From: GWE2-42-39 sp963668595
Lineage (GTDB): Bacteria > Bacteroidota > Bacteroidia > Bacteroidales > Prolixibacteraceae
Length of the DNA stretch: 64,000 bases
Direction of reading: 5' to 3'
Assembly (NCBI GenBank): GCA_963668595.1
Contig: OY764876.1
Span: 3,224,001 to 3,288,000 of the forward strand
Of the stretch, positions 17,536 through 26,340 are shown piece by piece; the first letter of the stretch is position 1; the number at the start of each line of letters is the position of its first letter. The position numbers were made by a program, and so were the translations under genes. A model generated the notes under the pieces. It was not told the DNA's origin. It ran no database searches and saw only the letters and a list, made by a program, of their open reading frames with translations.

Positions 17536-18555
17536 ATGAAAACAACACATATATTTTGCACAATCATTTTAAGTCTTGCATTTTTCTCCTGCGAAAAATC
17601 GTTGGTTTATATTGAAGAACAATTTGATCCACGCGTTGTAAGCAACTCAGTTTTATTTGCCGACAGTACTTTTTCAATCGATATTTCCATGTCAAAATCA
17701 GCACTGGATGAAGAGCCTGTTTTCGCTGTACCCGCAGCAGATATACAATTATATGAGAACGGGAAACAGGTGGTAAATCTTTCTCACCCGCAACAAAACC
17801 TTCAATCTGATTTTCGTTTTACAGAAGGAAACAACTACCGTTTAGAAGTACAGGCAAAAAATCAGAAATTAACAGCTGAAACAACTATTCCGGTACATGT
17901 TCCAATACTAGGAGTAGATACTGTGTATGTAAAAAGAAAACAACAACCAGGAACATGGCAATCTCCTTATAATGCTGATAAAGATCTCAAGCTTGCAATT
18001 AAAATCAATGACCCTGGCAATGAGAAAAATTATTATCGACTGGTGATGTTGCAAAAATATTATCGTCTGATATACGGGAAAGACGAAGTACAATACGAAT
18101 TAACGTACACCCCGGTATGGTATTCTATGGATGATATTGTATTTGGAGAAAAAAGCACAACCGATAATCCCTTTGATGTTGACCACATTGCGAATAGTTA
18201 TGCTATTTTCGATGACCAACTGTTTAATGGAAAAGAAAAGACGATTGATTTATCGGTCATATACCTTGGCTCAAGTCCTGGTTATGATTACAACACAAAA
18301 CCAACAGACCTATTTGAAGGGCAAAATGCACCACTTCGTTTTGTAGATCTGATAATTTGTATTCAGTCCTTATCAAAAGAAGCCTGGTTGTATTACAAAT
18401 CCCGAGATGCTTACAACTCTACCTATGGTGATGAGTTTGTTGAACCAGTGCCGGTTTATACTAATATGAACAACGGATTGGGAATCTTTATGGGTATTTC
18501 TCAAGCTGTTAACACAATCAATGTTGACCGAAAAAACTTTTACATACAAGAATAG
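17536..18555 (+). CDS. DUF4249-family outer-membrane lipoprotein
   Basis: The 339-residue protein has a lipoprotein signal peptide with a cleavage cysteine at Cys19 (LAFFSC). A beta-rich body follows, with the family features IQLYENGKQVVNL and YRLEVQAKNQKLTAETTIP. DUF4249 proteins are nearly always encoded after a TonB-dependent receptor, as here with a ten-base gap, and are thought to act as surface partners of it. No catalytic motif is seen. The substrate of the pair is unknown. Confidence 0.85.
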   Translation: MKTTHIFCTIILSLAFFSCEKSLVYIEEQFDPRVVSNSVLFADSTFSIDISMSKSALDEEPVFAVPAADIQLYENGKQVVNLSHPQQNLQSDFRFTEGNNYRLEVQAKNQKLTAETTIPVHVPILGVDTVYVKRKQQPGTWQSPYNADKDLKLAIKINDPGNEKNYYRLVMLQKYYRLIYGKDEVQYELTYTPVWYSMDDIVFGEKSTTDNPFDVDHIANSYAIFDDQLFNGKEKTIDLSVIYLGSSPGYDYNTKPTDLFEGQNAPLRFVDLIICIQSLSKEAWLYYKSRDAYNSTYGDEFVEPVPVYTNMNNGLGIFMGISQAVNTINVDRKNFYIQE

Positions 18556-18559
18556 CCTC

Positions 18560-18590
18560 TTGACTTATTCTCCTGATTTCCGTATTTTTA
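18560..18590 (+). promoter_or_regulatory. Predicted promoter of the YifB/ComM gene
   Basis: TTGAC at 18560-18564 is followed, 20 bases after TTG, by TATTTTTA at 18583-18590. This is one mismatch from the TAnnTTTG -7 box. The gene starts at 18618. Confidence 0.45.
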
Positions 18591-18617
18591 GTTTTGTTCA
18601 ATTAAAAACACTGCCCG

Positions 18618-20156
18618 ATGTTAGTAAAAACCTTTGCAAGTGCGGTTCACGGAATTGATGCCACTACCATTACCATTGAGGTGGAAGTGTCGCAGGGAAT
18701 TAAGTTTTTTCTGGTTGGCTTGCCCGACAGTGCGGTAAAAGAAAGTCAGCAACGCATCGATTCGGCATTGCGACTGAATGGCTACAAATTACCGGGAAAA
18801 AAGATTGTCATCAACATGGCACCAGCCGACATTCGGAAAGAGGGCTCGTCCTACGACTTACCTCTGGCGATTGGCATTCTGGCTGCATCGGGACAAATAA
18901 AAAACCACAAAACCGAACGGTACATCATGATGGGTGAACTTTCGCTGGACGGAACTCTTCAACCCATAAAAGGAGTTTTGCCCATTGCGATCAATGCCCG
19001 TAAAGAAGGTTTCGAGGGTTTTATTCTTCCTGCCGACAATGCACGCGAAGCTGCCGTGGTTGACAGTCTGAAAATATACGGTGTAAATAGCCTGAAAGAA
19101 GTGATTGATTTTTTCAACGATGATGCAGAACTGGAACAAACGATCGTCAATACCCGCGAAGAATTTTTTGAAAAAGTGAATCAGTACGAATTTGATTTTT
19201 CGGATGTAAAAGGGCAGGAAAACGTAAAACGAGCATTGGAAATTGCTGCTGCCGGAGGTCACAACATTATTCTGATTGGCCCTCCCGGATCGGGAAAAAC
19301 AATGCTTGCCAAACGCATTCCGACCATTTTGCCGCCTTTTACCTTGCGCGAAGCACTGGAAACTACCAAAATACATTCCGTGGCCGGAAAAATCGGCAAA
19401 GATACATCGCTGATGACTCGTCGGCCTTTCCGGAGCCCGCACCATACAATCTCTGATGTAGCGCTGGTTGGAGGCGGAACTTACCCACAACCAGGAGAAA
19501 TTTCACTGGCTCACAACGGCGTACTTTTTCTCGACGAACTGCCCGAATTTAAACGCACAGTGCTTGAAGTAATGCGCCAGCCACTCGAAGACCGGCAAAT
19601 TACCATTTCGCGCGCCAAATTTTCGGTAGAGTATCCGGCAAGCCTGATGCTGGTGGCATCGATGAACCCTTGTCCTTGTGGTTATTACAACCACCCAAGC
19701 AAAGAGTGTGTATGCGCTCCGGGCATCGTGCAAAAATACCTCAACCGCATCTCCGGGCCACTGCTCGACCGGATCGACATACACCTTGAGGTGGTACCTG
19801 TTCCGTTCAATAAGTTATCCGAAGAAGGCGAATCGGAACCCAGCAGCGACATTCGCCAGCGAGTAATCAATGCCCGGCAAATACAATTGGCGCGTTTTGC
19901 CGAAAACCAGTCGGTGTATTGCAATGCGCAAATGTCGTCGAAAATGATCCGCGAATATGTGCAACTCGATACCGAGGGAGGTAATTTGCTCAAACAAGCG
20001 ATGGAAAAGCTGGGACTTTCGGCTCGTGCCTACGACCGCATTTTGCGCGTTTCGCGCACCATTGCCGATTTGGAAGGCTGCACTTCGGTACAAACCCATC
20101 ATCTTTCCGAAGCAATTCAGTACCGCAGTTTAGATAGAGAAAGTTGGGGAGGATAG
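18618..20156 (+). CDS. YifB/ComM-family Mg-chelatase-like AAA+ ATPase
   Basis: The 512-residue protein has the three parts of the family: an N-terminal ChlI-like/Lon-protease-like domain (about 1-165, with MLVKTFASAVHGIDATTI), an AAA+ core (about 190-395, Walker A GPPGSGKT at 221-228, Walker B VLFLDELPEF), and a C-terminal helical domain (about 403-505). It also has the conserved cysteine cluster in NPCPCGYYNHPSKECVCAP. ComM is known as a hexameric helicase that helps branch migration during natural transformation. In this genus the physiological role is untested. It stands alone between unrelated outer-membrane genes. Confidence 0.93.
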   Translation: MLVKTFASAVHGIDATTITIEVEVSQGIKFFLVGLPDSAVKESQQRIDSALRLNGYKLPGKKIVINMAPADIRKEGSSYDLPLAIGILAASGQIKNHKTERYIMMGELSLDGTLQPIKGVLPIAINARKEGFEGFILPADNAREAAVVDSLKIYGVNSLKEVIDFFNDDAELEQTIVNTREEFFEKVNQYEFDFSDVKGQENVKRALEIAAAGGHNIILIGPPGSGKTMLAKRIPTILPPFTLREALETTKIHSVAGKIGKDTSLMTRRPFRSPHHTISDVALVGGGTYPQPGEISLAHNGVLFLDELPEFKRTVLEVMRQPLEDRQITISRAKFSVEYPASLMLVASMNPCPCGYYNHPSKECVCAPGIVQKYLNRISGPLLDRIDIHLEVVPVPFNKLSEEGESEPSSDIRQRVINARQIQLARFAENQSVYCNAQMSSKMIREYVQLDTEGGNLLKQAMEKLGLSARAYDRILRVSRTIADLEGCTSVQTHHLSEAIQYRSLDRESWGG

Positions 20157-20227
20157 ATATAAAAACCTGAGGAATAGATACTAACCAATATCGTTTTCAC
20201 GTTTATTCAAAAACCAATAAATTTATT

Positions 20228-20986
20228 ATGACAAAAAAAAGTTTTCCATTCATCCTGCTGTGTCTTTTGCTAACACAGTATGTGTTTTCACAACGTTCGT
20301 TCTACTTTGGCTACGAAAACGGAATTAAATTTGACCAGTTTAGTTATTTCAACAGTGTAGGAAATAGTCATTCTGATTATCAACTAGACGGAGTACTTGG
20401 CGGCTATGTAGGCTACTATTTCAATACATTTACCATTGAAACTGGTTACTACAAGTACTTTACAAGCTCTCCTGTTTTGCGTTACAATTACAGCACAAAA
20501 AAGCTTGATCCAAATGATGGCAATGGTTCTCACGGCTCGTCAGCAATGAATAGTACTGTTATTCCTCTGCGTTTTGGGAAAGAGTTTCTTTTCCTAAACA
20601 AGAAAGTATTTGTAAAACCCGAAATAGGTTTTTCGGCAATTATTGGCAGGGGAGACTGCGGTGCAGCAAGTAGTTGGGGCAGCAATGTGGATTTTGATAA
20701 TAACCATGAAATGATTCCGGGAGAAGGAAATTCGACAATTGGTCATGGATTTCGTACTCAAAAAACAAACTTTGGTTTTACCACCGGAATATCTGCCGGG
20801 CTCAAAATTAAGCAAAGACTGGACATTTATATGAAAGGGAACTTCGATACAAGTTTAAAGCCTCTCTATTTTGAAAATATAACTCATTACTCTCCGGATG
20901 GAAATGTCACTGCAACCAATTCATTTAATGGTACGGCATTTTCATGGGAAATTGGACTGAGATTTTATCTGAAAAAACTCAAATAG
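20228..20986 (+). CDS. Outer-membrane beta-barrel protein, function unknown
   Basis: The 252-residue protein has a signal peptide (to about residue 22, QYVFSQ) followed by alternating amphipathic strands. It ends in an aromatic strand (EIGLRFYLKKL) typical of small outer-membrane barrels. I do not recognise a specific family; a PorT-like or porin-like barrel is possible. It lies 71 bases after yifB without clear promoter signals and ends at a hairpin shared with menE. Confidence 0.65.
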   Translation: MTKKSFPFILLCLLLTQYVFSQRSFYFGYENGIKFDQFSYFNSVGNSHSDYQLDGVLGGYVGYYFNTFTIETGYYKYFTSSPVLRYNYSTKKLDPNDGNGSHGSSAMNSTVIPLRFGKEFLFLNKKVFVKPEIGFSAIIGRGDCGAASSWGSNVDFDNNHEMIPGEGNSTIGHGFRTQKTNFGFTTGISAGLKIKQRLDIYMKGNFDTSLKPLYFENITHYSPDGNVTATNSFNGTAFSWEIGLRFYLKKLK

Positions 20987-20989
20987 CAC

Positions 20990-21029
20990 AATAAACCCTG
21001 TTGAATTATCTTCTTCGGCAGGGTTTATT
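20990..21029. terminator. Bidirectional terminator overlapping the menE stop
   Basis: A perfect 11-bp stem (20990-21000 with 21019-21029) and 18-base loop sit between two convergent genes. The right arm contains the menE stop codon, and TTTCTTCTC follows on the plus strand. Confidence 0.75.
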
Positions 21030-22080
21030 TTCTTCTCACAATTTTTCCGGTTTCCGTTCTTGGAATTTTCTCAACAAAGACAATTTTTCGTGCTTGTTCG
21101 AATTTTTGGAGTTCGAGCTGGCAAACTGTTTCAATTTGGGCACGCAACTCAGGCGAATCTTTTCCTTCCACAATCAAAATCAGGCGAGCCCCCAGCTTTT
21201 CGTCTTCTTCCGAAGAAATAAAAAACGGGACGGAAATATGCTTCTGCAATTTTTTTTCAATTTGAGCCGGATGGAATTTCAATCCTCCCGAAATAATGGC
21301 ATCGTCGGCACGGCCTAAAATAGTAAATTCAGTTGGCGACAACATTTCAACCAAATCGGTAGTAGTCAGCCAATCATCGTTCGGATTTTCCTGAATTTCG
21401 AGGCATCCCCCGGCATTGCAACGCAAAACAATACCCGGCAAAGCGCAATAATTGGGCGATGCTTTCGAGCCCGATAAATGTCGCAAAGCAATGTGACTAG
21501 CCGTTTCTGTCATTCCGTAGGTAGAAACAATTTCATTTTTTAGCCCGCGAATTTGTTCTTCCAGCGCAGCAGGAACTGCCGAGCCACCTACCAGCAAACA
21601 ACGAATGTTTTCAACGAATGCCGACGAATTTTCGAGCATTTTTCCAAGCTGAAGCGGCACCACTGCGCCCAGCCCATATTTTTCGTGCTGAAGAAAACGA
21701 AAATCGCTGGACGGATCAACTACCACCAAAGAATGATTGCCGCAAAGAGCACGTACAAGCATCATTTTCCCGGCAATGTACCGGCACGAAAGACTTAGCA
21801 ATAGCTGTTCATCGTCCTTTATATTGAAATACTGAAGTGTCCGTGCAGCGCTTCTACGCATCATCGTTTTCGGGAGACGAATGGTTTTGGGAATTCCGGT
21901 ACTTCCCGAAGTATTTAGCTCGACAAAGTCGCGTGAATCAAACCATTCGATTGCAAAACGATAAAAATCTTGTTCCCAATCGGTCAGTTCAGTTTGCAGT
22001 TTTTCAGCAGCAACCGTTTCCAGCTCGTGCAAAGCAAAAACTTCATCATTAATTCTGATATGCCGATTCGAATTTGTCAT
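21025..22080 (-). CDS. menE: o-Succinylbenzoate-CoA ligase
   Basis: The product, 351 residues from the ATG at 22080, is an AMP-forming acyl-CoA ligase. It has the adenylation loop LNTSGSTGIPKTIRLPK, STYGMTETASHIA, the GRADDAIISGGLKFHP hinge and the C-terminal catalytic lysine in PRTETGKIVRRK. Directly downstream of menA and menC, it is best read as MenE, which activates o-succinylbenzoate for menaquinone synthesis. It is shorter than typical MenE (about 450), as is common in Bacteroidota. A longer frame reaches 22239, but it would overlap menC by about 155 bases, and the chosen start lies four bases after the menC stop. Confidence 0.88.
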   Translation of the reverse strand: MTNSNRHIRINDEVFALHELETVAAEKLQTELTDWEQDFYRFAIEWFDSRDFVELNTSGSTGIPKTIRLPKTMMRRSAARTLQYFNIKDDEQLLLSLSCRYIAGKMMLVRALCGNHSLVVVDPSSDFRFLQHEKYGLGAVVPLQLGKMLENSSAFVENIRCLLVGGSAVPAALEEQIRGLKNEIVSTYGMTETASHIALRHLSGSKASPNYCALPGIVLRCNAGGCLEIQENPNDDWLTTTDLVEMLSPTEFTILGRADDAIISGGLKFHPAQIEKKLQKHISVPFFISSEEDEKLGARLILIVEGKDSPELRAQIETVCQLELQKFEQARKIVFVEKIPRTETGKIVRRK

Positions 22081-22084
22081 CGTA

Positions 22085-23125
22085 TCAAAATTTGATGTTC
22101 CACGATTTTTCGGAACGATACCAAAGACAATCTCCCTCAACCTGTAAAGGCGAATCAAAATTATTCGTAAAAAGCTGACCAGTTCCGAGTCCCTGCTCTG
22201 TTTGTAAAGTTTTGGTTGCAGCCCACTGTGCAATGGCATTCAAACCGATATTCGATTCGAGATACGAAGTTGCCCACCAAGCCGTATTCTGACTTTCAGC
22301 CAGATAAATCCATTCATCACAACCCGCCATTCCCCCGTGCAAACTGGGTTTCAGCACCAGATATTGCGGACGGATTGTCGCCAAAAGAGCCTGTTTTTTT
22401 TCTGAATTATTAATACCGATCAGTTCTTCATCGAGCGCAATAGGCAATGGCGAGCGACTGCACAAATCGGCCAAAGCATCAATTTGCCCGGCAGCAATAG
22501 GTTGCTCAATCGAATGCAAATCAAGTTCGGCAAGCCGTTTTAATTTTTCAAGTGCTTCGGAAACAGAAAAAGCCCCGTTGGCATCCACCCGCAAAGTAAT
22601 TTCGCTGGCAGAAAACTCGCGACGTATTGCTTTTAAAAGTTCCAATTCAGTTTCGAAATCAATGGCCCCGATTTTCATTTTGATGCAACGAAATCCCTGT
22701 TCCAGTTTCTGCCGAATTTGCTGTTGCATAAACGACTTTTCACCCATCCAAATCAGACCGTTGATCGGAATACCCTGCTTCCCTTCAGTAAAAAGGGAAG
22801 GAAAAAGCAAACCTTGCCCGATTTGCTGTAAATCAGCCCAGGCAGTTTCTAATCCAAAGCGGATGGAAGGCCAGTTTGCCAATTCATTCAAATTATTCAG
22901 AAAATAGTCAGGCTGAGTGCAAACTTTTTGCAACTGAGCGTCCATCTGTGCCGGATCTTCGATGCTTAGTCCGGGCAACGGAGCACATTCACCAATTCCG
23001 GTTTTTCCCTCTTCTTCCAGAAAAATAAACCAGGCCGGCCGGGTTTGATACACTCCACGCGAAGTTCCGGCAGCTTGTTTAAAATGAAGCATATAGAATT
23101 TAAATCCGGCTTTCATAGAAGGCAA
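22085..23125 (-). CDS. menC: o-Succinylbenzoate synthase
   Basis: The 346-residue enolase-superfamily enzyme dehydrates SHCHC to o-succinylbenzoate. The active-site pattern is complete: KMKIG (second lysine of KxK), the metal ligands Asp in RVDANGA, Glu in SIEQP and Asp/Glu in ALDEEL, and the distal lysine in YLVLKPSLHGG. The first 26 bases overlap the end of menA. The ATG at 23116 is an alternative start three codons in, and the FKQAAGTSRGVY region supports one of these two. It is translationally coupled to menE. Confidence 0.9.
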   Translation of the reverse strand: MPSMKAGFKFYMLHFKQAAGTSRGVYQTRPAWFIFLEEEGKTGIGECAPLPGLSIEDPAQMDAQLQKVCTQPDYFLNNLNELANWPSIRFGLETAWADLQQIGQGLLFPSLFTEGKQGIPINGLIWMGEKSFMQQQIRQKLEQGFRCIKMKIGAIDFETELELLKAIRREFSASEITLRVDANGAFSVSEALEKLKRLAELDLHSIEQPIAAGQIDALADLCSRSPLPIALDEELIGINNSEKKQALLATIRPQYLVLKPSLHGGMAGCDEWIYLAESQNTAWWATSYLESNIGLNAIAQWAATKTLQTEQGLGTGQLFTNNFDSPLQVEGDCLWYRSEKSWNIKF

Positions 23126-24023
23126 GAATCAATCCGGCAATAAATAAAATAGAAAATGCAAAAGTACTCAGTGCCAATCGTTTTAAAAACGGATCGAGGG
23201 CACGAGCTTCAGAGGTTTTGAATATGCGCAATAAATCGAAGGCAAAAAGCGGTAACGTGATTACAAAGAGCCATTGCCACAACGACACTACCGTTTTTAA
23301 TGTAAAAAACAAAGCCGTAAACCATCCCAACAAAATTAAGAAGGCATGGTAAATTTTGCCATTGCGACTTCCCATGCGTACCGCAAGCGTTGTTTTGCCC
23401 GACAGGCGATCGTTGTCCACATCGCGAACATTATTCAGATTGAGCACGCCGGTACTGAAAAAACCGATGCTCAGTGCCGGTAAAAATATTTCGGGAAGAA
23501 TAGTTCCTGCATTGAGAAAAAAAGTACCCACAACCGGCAATAGTCCGAAAAACAGAAATACCGACAAATCGCCCAACCCAATATATCCGTAGGAATGTTT
23601 TCCGGCGGTATAAAAATAGGCGGCCAGTAGCGATAAAAAGCCAAAAGCAATAAAGCTCCAGAAAGCAGTTTGCGAGCGCTCCCATGTGCCGAAATAAACC
23701 AATAGTAATCCGCAAAATACACTCAATGCGATGAGAATTCCCATTCCAAGCTGCATCTCTTTTTTAGTGATTTCACCACCCTGCATGGTGCGTACCGGGC
23801 CAAGGCGTTGTGCATTGTCAGTTCCACGTCCAAAATCGCCATAATCATTGGCAAAATTCGAAAATATCTGTAAAAGCGTGGCGGTAATAAGAGCCAGTAA
23901 AAAAATCAGTAAATTAAATTCACCGTAAAAAAAAGCCAGTCCTCCCCCGGTAATAATTCCAGAAAGAGCCAACGGCAAAGTGCGTGGCCGTGCTGCCTTG
24001 ATCCAGGATCGGGTACTTGCCAT
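23100..24023 (-). CDS. menA: 1,4-Dihydroxy-2-naphthoate polyprenyltransferase
   Basis: The 307-residue UbiA-family membrane enzyme attaches the isoprenoid tail to DHNA in menaquinone synthesis. It has eight to nine membrane segments and both aspartate-rich motifs: NFANDYGDFGRGTDNAQRLGP in the first and LNNVRDVDNDRLSGKTTLAVRMG in the second (both conserved for prenyl diphosphate binding). It begins two bases after the yidD stop and overlaps menC. The other men genes (menF, D, B, H) are not in this window. Confidence 0.92.
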   Translation of the reverse strand: MASTRSWIKAARPRTLPLALSGIITGGGLAFFYGEFNLLIFLLALITATLLQIFSNFANDYGDFGRGTDNAQRLGPVRTMQGGEITKKEMQLGMGILIALSVFCGLLLVYFGTWERSQTAFWSFIAFGFLSLLAAYFYTAGKHSYGYIGLGDLSVFLFFGLLPVVGTFFLNAGTILPEIFLPALSIGFFSTGVLNLNNVRDVDNDRLSGKTTLAVRMGSRNGKIYHAFLILLGWFTALFFTLKTVVSLWQWLFVITLPLFAFDLLRIFKTSEARALDPFLKRLALSTFAFSILFIAGLILAFYESRI

Positions 24024-24024
24024 G

Positions 24025-24345
24025 TTAGTTATTTTTGCCGGAGTCTTGCCACTTGCACGACTCCTTGTCCAATTTTAATTTCTTCACTTTAATTTGATCA
24101 CGTGGCGGAACCGGATCGTAGCCGTGTGTTCCCCACGGATGACAGTGCAAAATTCGTTTCGTTGCCAGATAAAATCCTTTGAATGGGCCATGTATTTTCA
24201 CTGCTTCAATGGCATATTGCGAGCAGGTAGGTACATGACGGCACGATCCCGGAGTCATCGGAGAGATAACATACCGGTAAAAATAAACCGGAATCAAAAG
24301 CACCCAGCTCAGTATTTTCAATATGAAACGAACGATACACTGCAT
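24025..24345 (-). CDS. yidD: YidD membrane protein insertion efficiency factor
   Basis: The 106-residue protein has the family signature PGSCRHVPTCSQYAIEAVKIHGP and the ending WGTHGYDPVPP. An N-terminal amphipathic/hydrophobic segment should bind the inner membrane. YidD helps YidC-dependent insertion in other bacteria and usually sits by yidC or rnpA. Here it is embedded in a run with menA, which is only the positional oddity. It is 18 bases after the HAD gene and overlaps nothing. Confidence 0.9.
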   Translation of the reverse strand: MQCIVRFILKILSWVLLIPVYFYRYVISPMTPGSCRHVPTCSQYAIEAVKIHGPFKGFYLATKRILHCHPWGTHGYDPVPPRDQIKVKKLKLDKESCKWQDSGKNN

Positions 24346-24363
24346 TGGATTACAATTTGAAAA

Positions 24364-25245
24364 TTACGGTTGCGATGACGAAACAGGCACCTCGGTGTAA
24401 TCGATAGCAACTGACTCGCAAATATAATCGGGAATAATTCCCGATGTCTTGATTCGAATATCGGCCATGTCGGGCAAAGTGTTTCCCGAAAGAACCAAGG
24501 CGGTATCGAGCCCAAATTTATTTCCCCCGATGATGTCGGTAAAAAGCGTGTCGCCCACCATCAAAATTTCGCTGCGTTTCAATTCCTGTTTTTTTTGTGC
24601 CCACTCGTAAGCAAACATAAACATCTGGGCATCGGGTTTCCCGAAGCGAATAAAATGTTTGTGTACAATTTCTTCCACCATGTCGGCAAGTCCACCGATT
24701 GCCACAGCAATATCGTTGCGGTTCACCGGGTAGTTGATGTCGGTATTAGCCACTACCACCGTCATATTTTTTTTCCGCAACAGATTGATCACCTTATTAA
24801 TGTCGTTGTTCCAGTCAAAGCCTTCATCATCCAGAAAAACCAAACAATCGATGGTCTCAAACTGCTCCGGGGTTAAATCATTGATGGAGATTGGTTCCAA
24901 TCCGGCCATACGGATATAATGAGCAGACTGAGCTGTTCCCAGATAAGTAACTGTTCCGGTTTTAATTTTCGATTTCAAAAACTCCATCGCCAGCATCCCC
25001 GAAGAGATAATACGATCAGCCGTTACGCAGTGAATATTGTTGCGCTGATAAAACTCGGCCAGTTGTTCCGGACTACGCGATGCATCGTTAGTCAAAATAT
25101 AATAATCAATTCCTTTTTCTTCGAGATAACGGAATGTGTTTTCAACTCCTGGAATCAGTCCTTTGTGGTTTTTCAATACACCGAAAGCATCGAAAAAAAC
25201 GGCTTTGTATTTTTTAACCACACTTTTAAATTCTTTGGTTCTCAT
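24364..25245 (-). CDS. HAD-superfamily subclass IIA protein
   Basis: The 293-residue protein has the IIA cap layout of NagD-like and PLP-phosphatase-like enzymes. It has the nucleophile Asp19 in VFFDAFGVL, the loop YILTNDASRSPEQL, the lysine region FGKPDAQMFMF and the final acidic motif MVGDTLFTDIIGGNKFG. The residue two places after the nucleophile is Phe21, where phosphatases normally have a second aspartate, the general acid. The protein may therefore use another substrate or be a weak phosphatase. It lies 33 bases downstream of an APH-fold gene and after a glutamine-synthetase-like gene, so all three may work in one pathway. Confidence 0.82.
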   Translation of the reverse strand: MRTKEFKSVVKKYKAVFFDAFGVLKNHKGLIPGVENTFRYLEEKGIDYYILTNDASRSPEQLAEFYQRNNIHCVTADRIISSGMLAMEFLKSKIKTGTVTYLGTAQSAHYIRMAGLEPISINDLTPEQFETIDCLVFLDDEGFDWNNDINKVINLLRKKNMTVVVANTDINYPVNRNDIAVAIGGLADMVEEIVHKHFIRFGKPDAQMFMFAYEWAQKKQELKRSEILMVGDTLFTDIIGGNKFGLDTALVLSGNTLPDMADIRIKTSGIIPDYICESVAIDYTEVPVSSSQP

Positions 25246-25278
25246 GCTTTTGTGTTTGATGTTCTGAAATGTATCGGA

Positions 25279-26322
25279 TTAAAGTTTAAGTGCTTTTAAT
25301 AATTTTTCAACCTGAAAACGGCTTTCAATTGCCGGGAAATAAAGATCATGTGCTTCCTGCTGCAATTTGTGCGAATAATTGGTTCGGAAGAAATACTGCC
25401 CGTCTTTAATCACATAATTCAGAATGAAAAAACGATATGCTTCCTGAATGAATCGCACTTCGGGCTCACTAAGCGGGAAAATACGGTGATATTCTTTCAG
25501 AAACATGATGAAACGATCTTCCATCAGCGTGTCGATCAGGTAACTAAAAACAGTTCGGTCGCCCACATCGGAAACCACCCTGCTAAAGAAATAAAAATCC
25601 ATCACGCGCGACGATTCGCGAAACCAGTCGTAATCCCAGCGCGAATAAAAACGTCCGTCAGCAGTAACCGAGAAATTACCAATATTCCAGTCAACAAACA
25701 CCGGAATAGTTTCGAATTCGGTGGCATAATTTACCTTATCCGAATTAGTCAAAAACAAATCACACTGCCTGCGTATCGTGTCTTCTTTCTCCTGATTTTC
25801 AGCAAAATCTCCCTGTTTGATGCCTTTCATCAACTGATGAATATCGGTCACCACACTTTTCGACGACGAGGGAAGCTGATTACTCACATTGGTACATGCC
25901 ATGTGAAACCTGGCCAATTCGCGTCCCATCTTTTTAATCAGTTTTTCATCGAGCCGACGAGGTAACTTGTATTTGATGCGAATCGGGTTATAAAATACAA
26001 CCCAGGCACAGCGTCCTTTTTCGTGATAACGGTAGATGAACAACTCGTTTTTCTTTACCAGCGACTGAGCCAAAAAAGTTTCGTAAGGTGCTTCAAGATT
26101 GTTTGCCAGGTTGTTTATAATGATGTGGTCTTCTTTAAAATGATCGAATTTCCCGTAATCGGACAGCTTCGCAAATACCGGTTGCCGATTGTAAAATGAT
26201 ATTTTATATACCTGATTGGTGGAGACATGCGCACTCACATCAAAAATTGCTTTGATCTCGTGGCGGTCGTCAAACTCCATCCAGGCCATTCGGATAATTT
26301 GATAATAATCAAGTGTATGCAT
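25279..26322 (-). CDS. APH-fold phosphotransferase-like protein
   Basis: The 347-residue protein has the aminoglycoside-phosphotransferase/choline-kinase fold layout. The catalytic loop reads VFVDWNIGNF, keeping Asp and the Asn five places on, but it replaces the usual His-Gly before it. The metal-binding aspartate is likely in YSRWDYDWF. It could phosphorylate a small metabolite or be a pseudokinase. It lies 18 bases after the glutamine-synthetase-like gene and before the HAD gene, an arrangement that suggests a shared small-molecule pathway. The substrate is not readable from the sequence. Confidence 0.7.
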   Translation of the reverse strand: MHTLDYYQIIRMAWMEFDDRHEIKAIFDVSAHVSTNQVYKISFYNRQPVFAKLSDYGKFDHFKEDHIIINNLANNLEAPYETFLAQSLVKKNELFIYRYHEKGRCAWVVFYNPIRIKYKLPRRLDEKLIKKMGRELARFHMACTNVSNQLPSSSKSVVTDIHQLMKGIKQGDFAENQEKEDTIRRQCDLFLTNSDKVNYATEFETIPVFVDWNIGNFSVTADGRFYSRWDYDWFRESSRVMDFYFFSRVVSDVGDRTVFSYLIDTLMEDRFIMFLKEYHRIFPLSEPEVRFIQEAYRFFILNYVIKDGQYFFRTNYSHKLQQEAHDLYFPAIESRFQVEKLLKALKL

Positions 26323-26340
26323 GGTAATATTTCCGTGTTG

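Noticed and set aside
22081..22239. N-terminal extension of menE to 22239
   Set aside because: It overlaps menC out of frame and adds residues unlike any ligase; the start at 22080 follows the menC stop by four bases.
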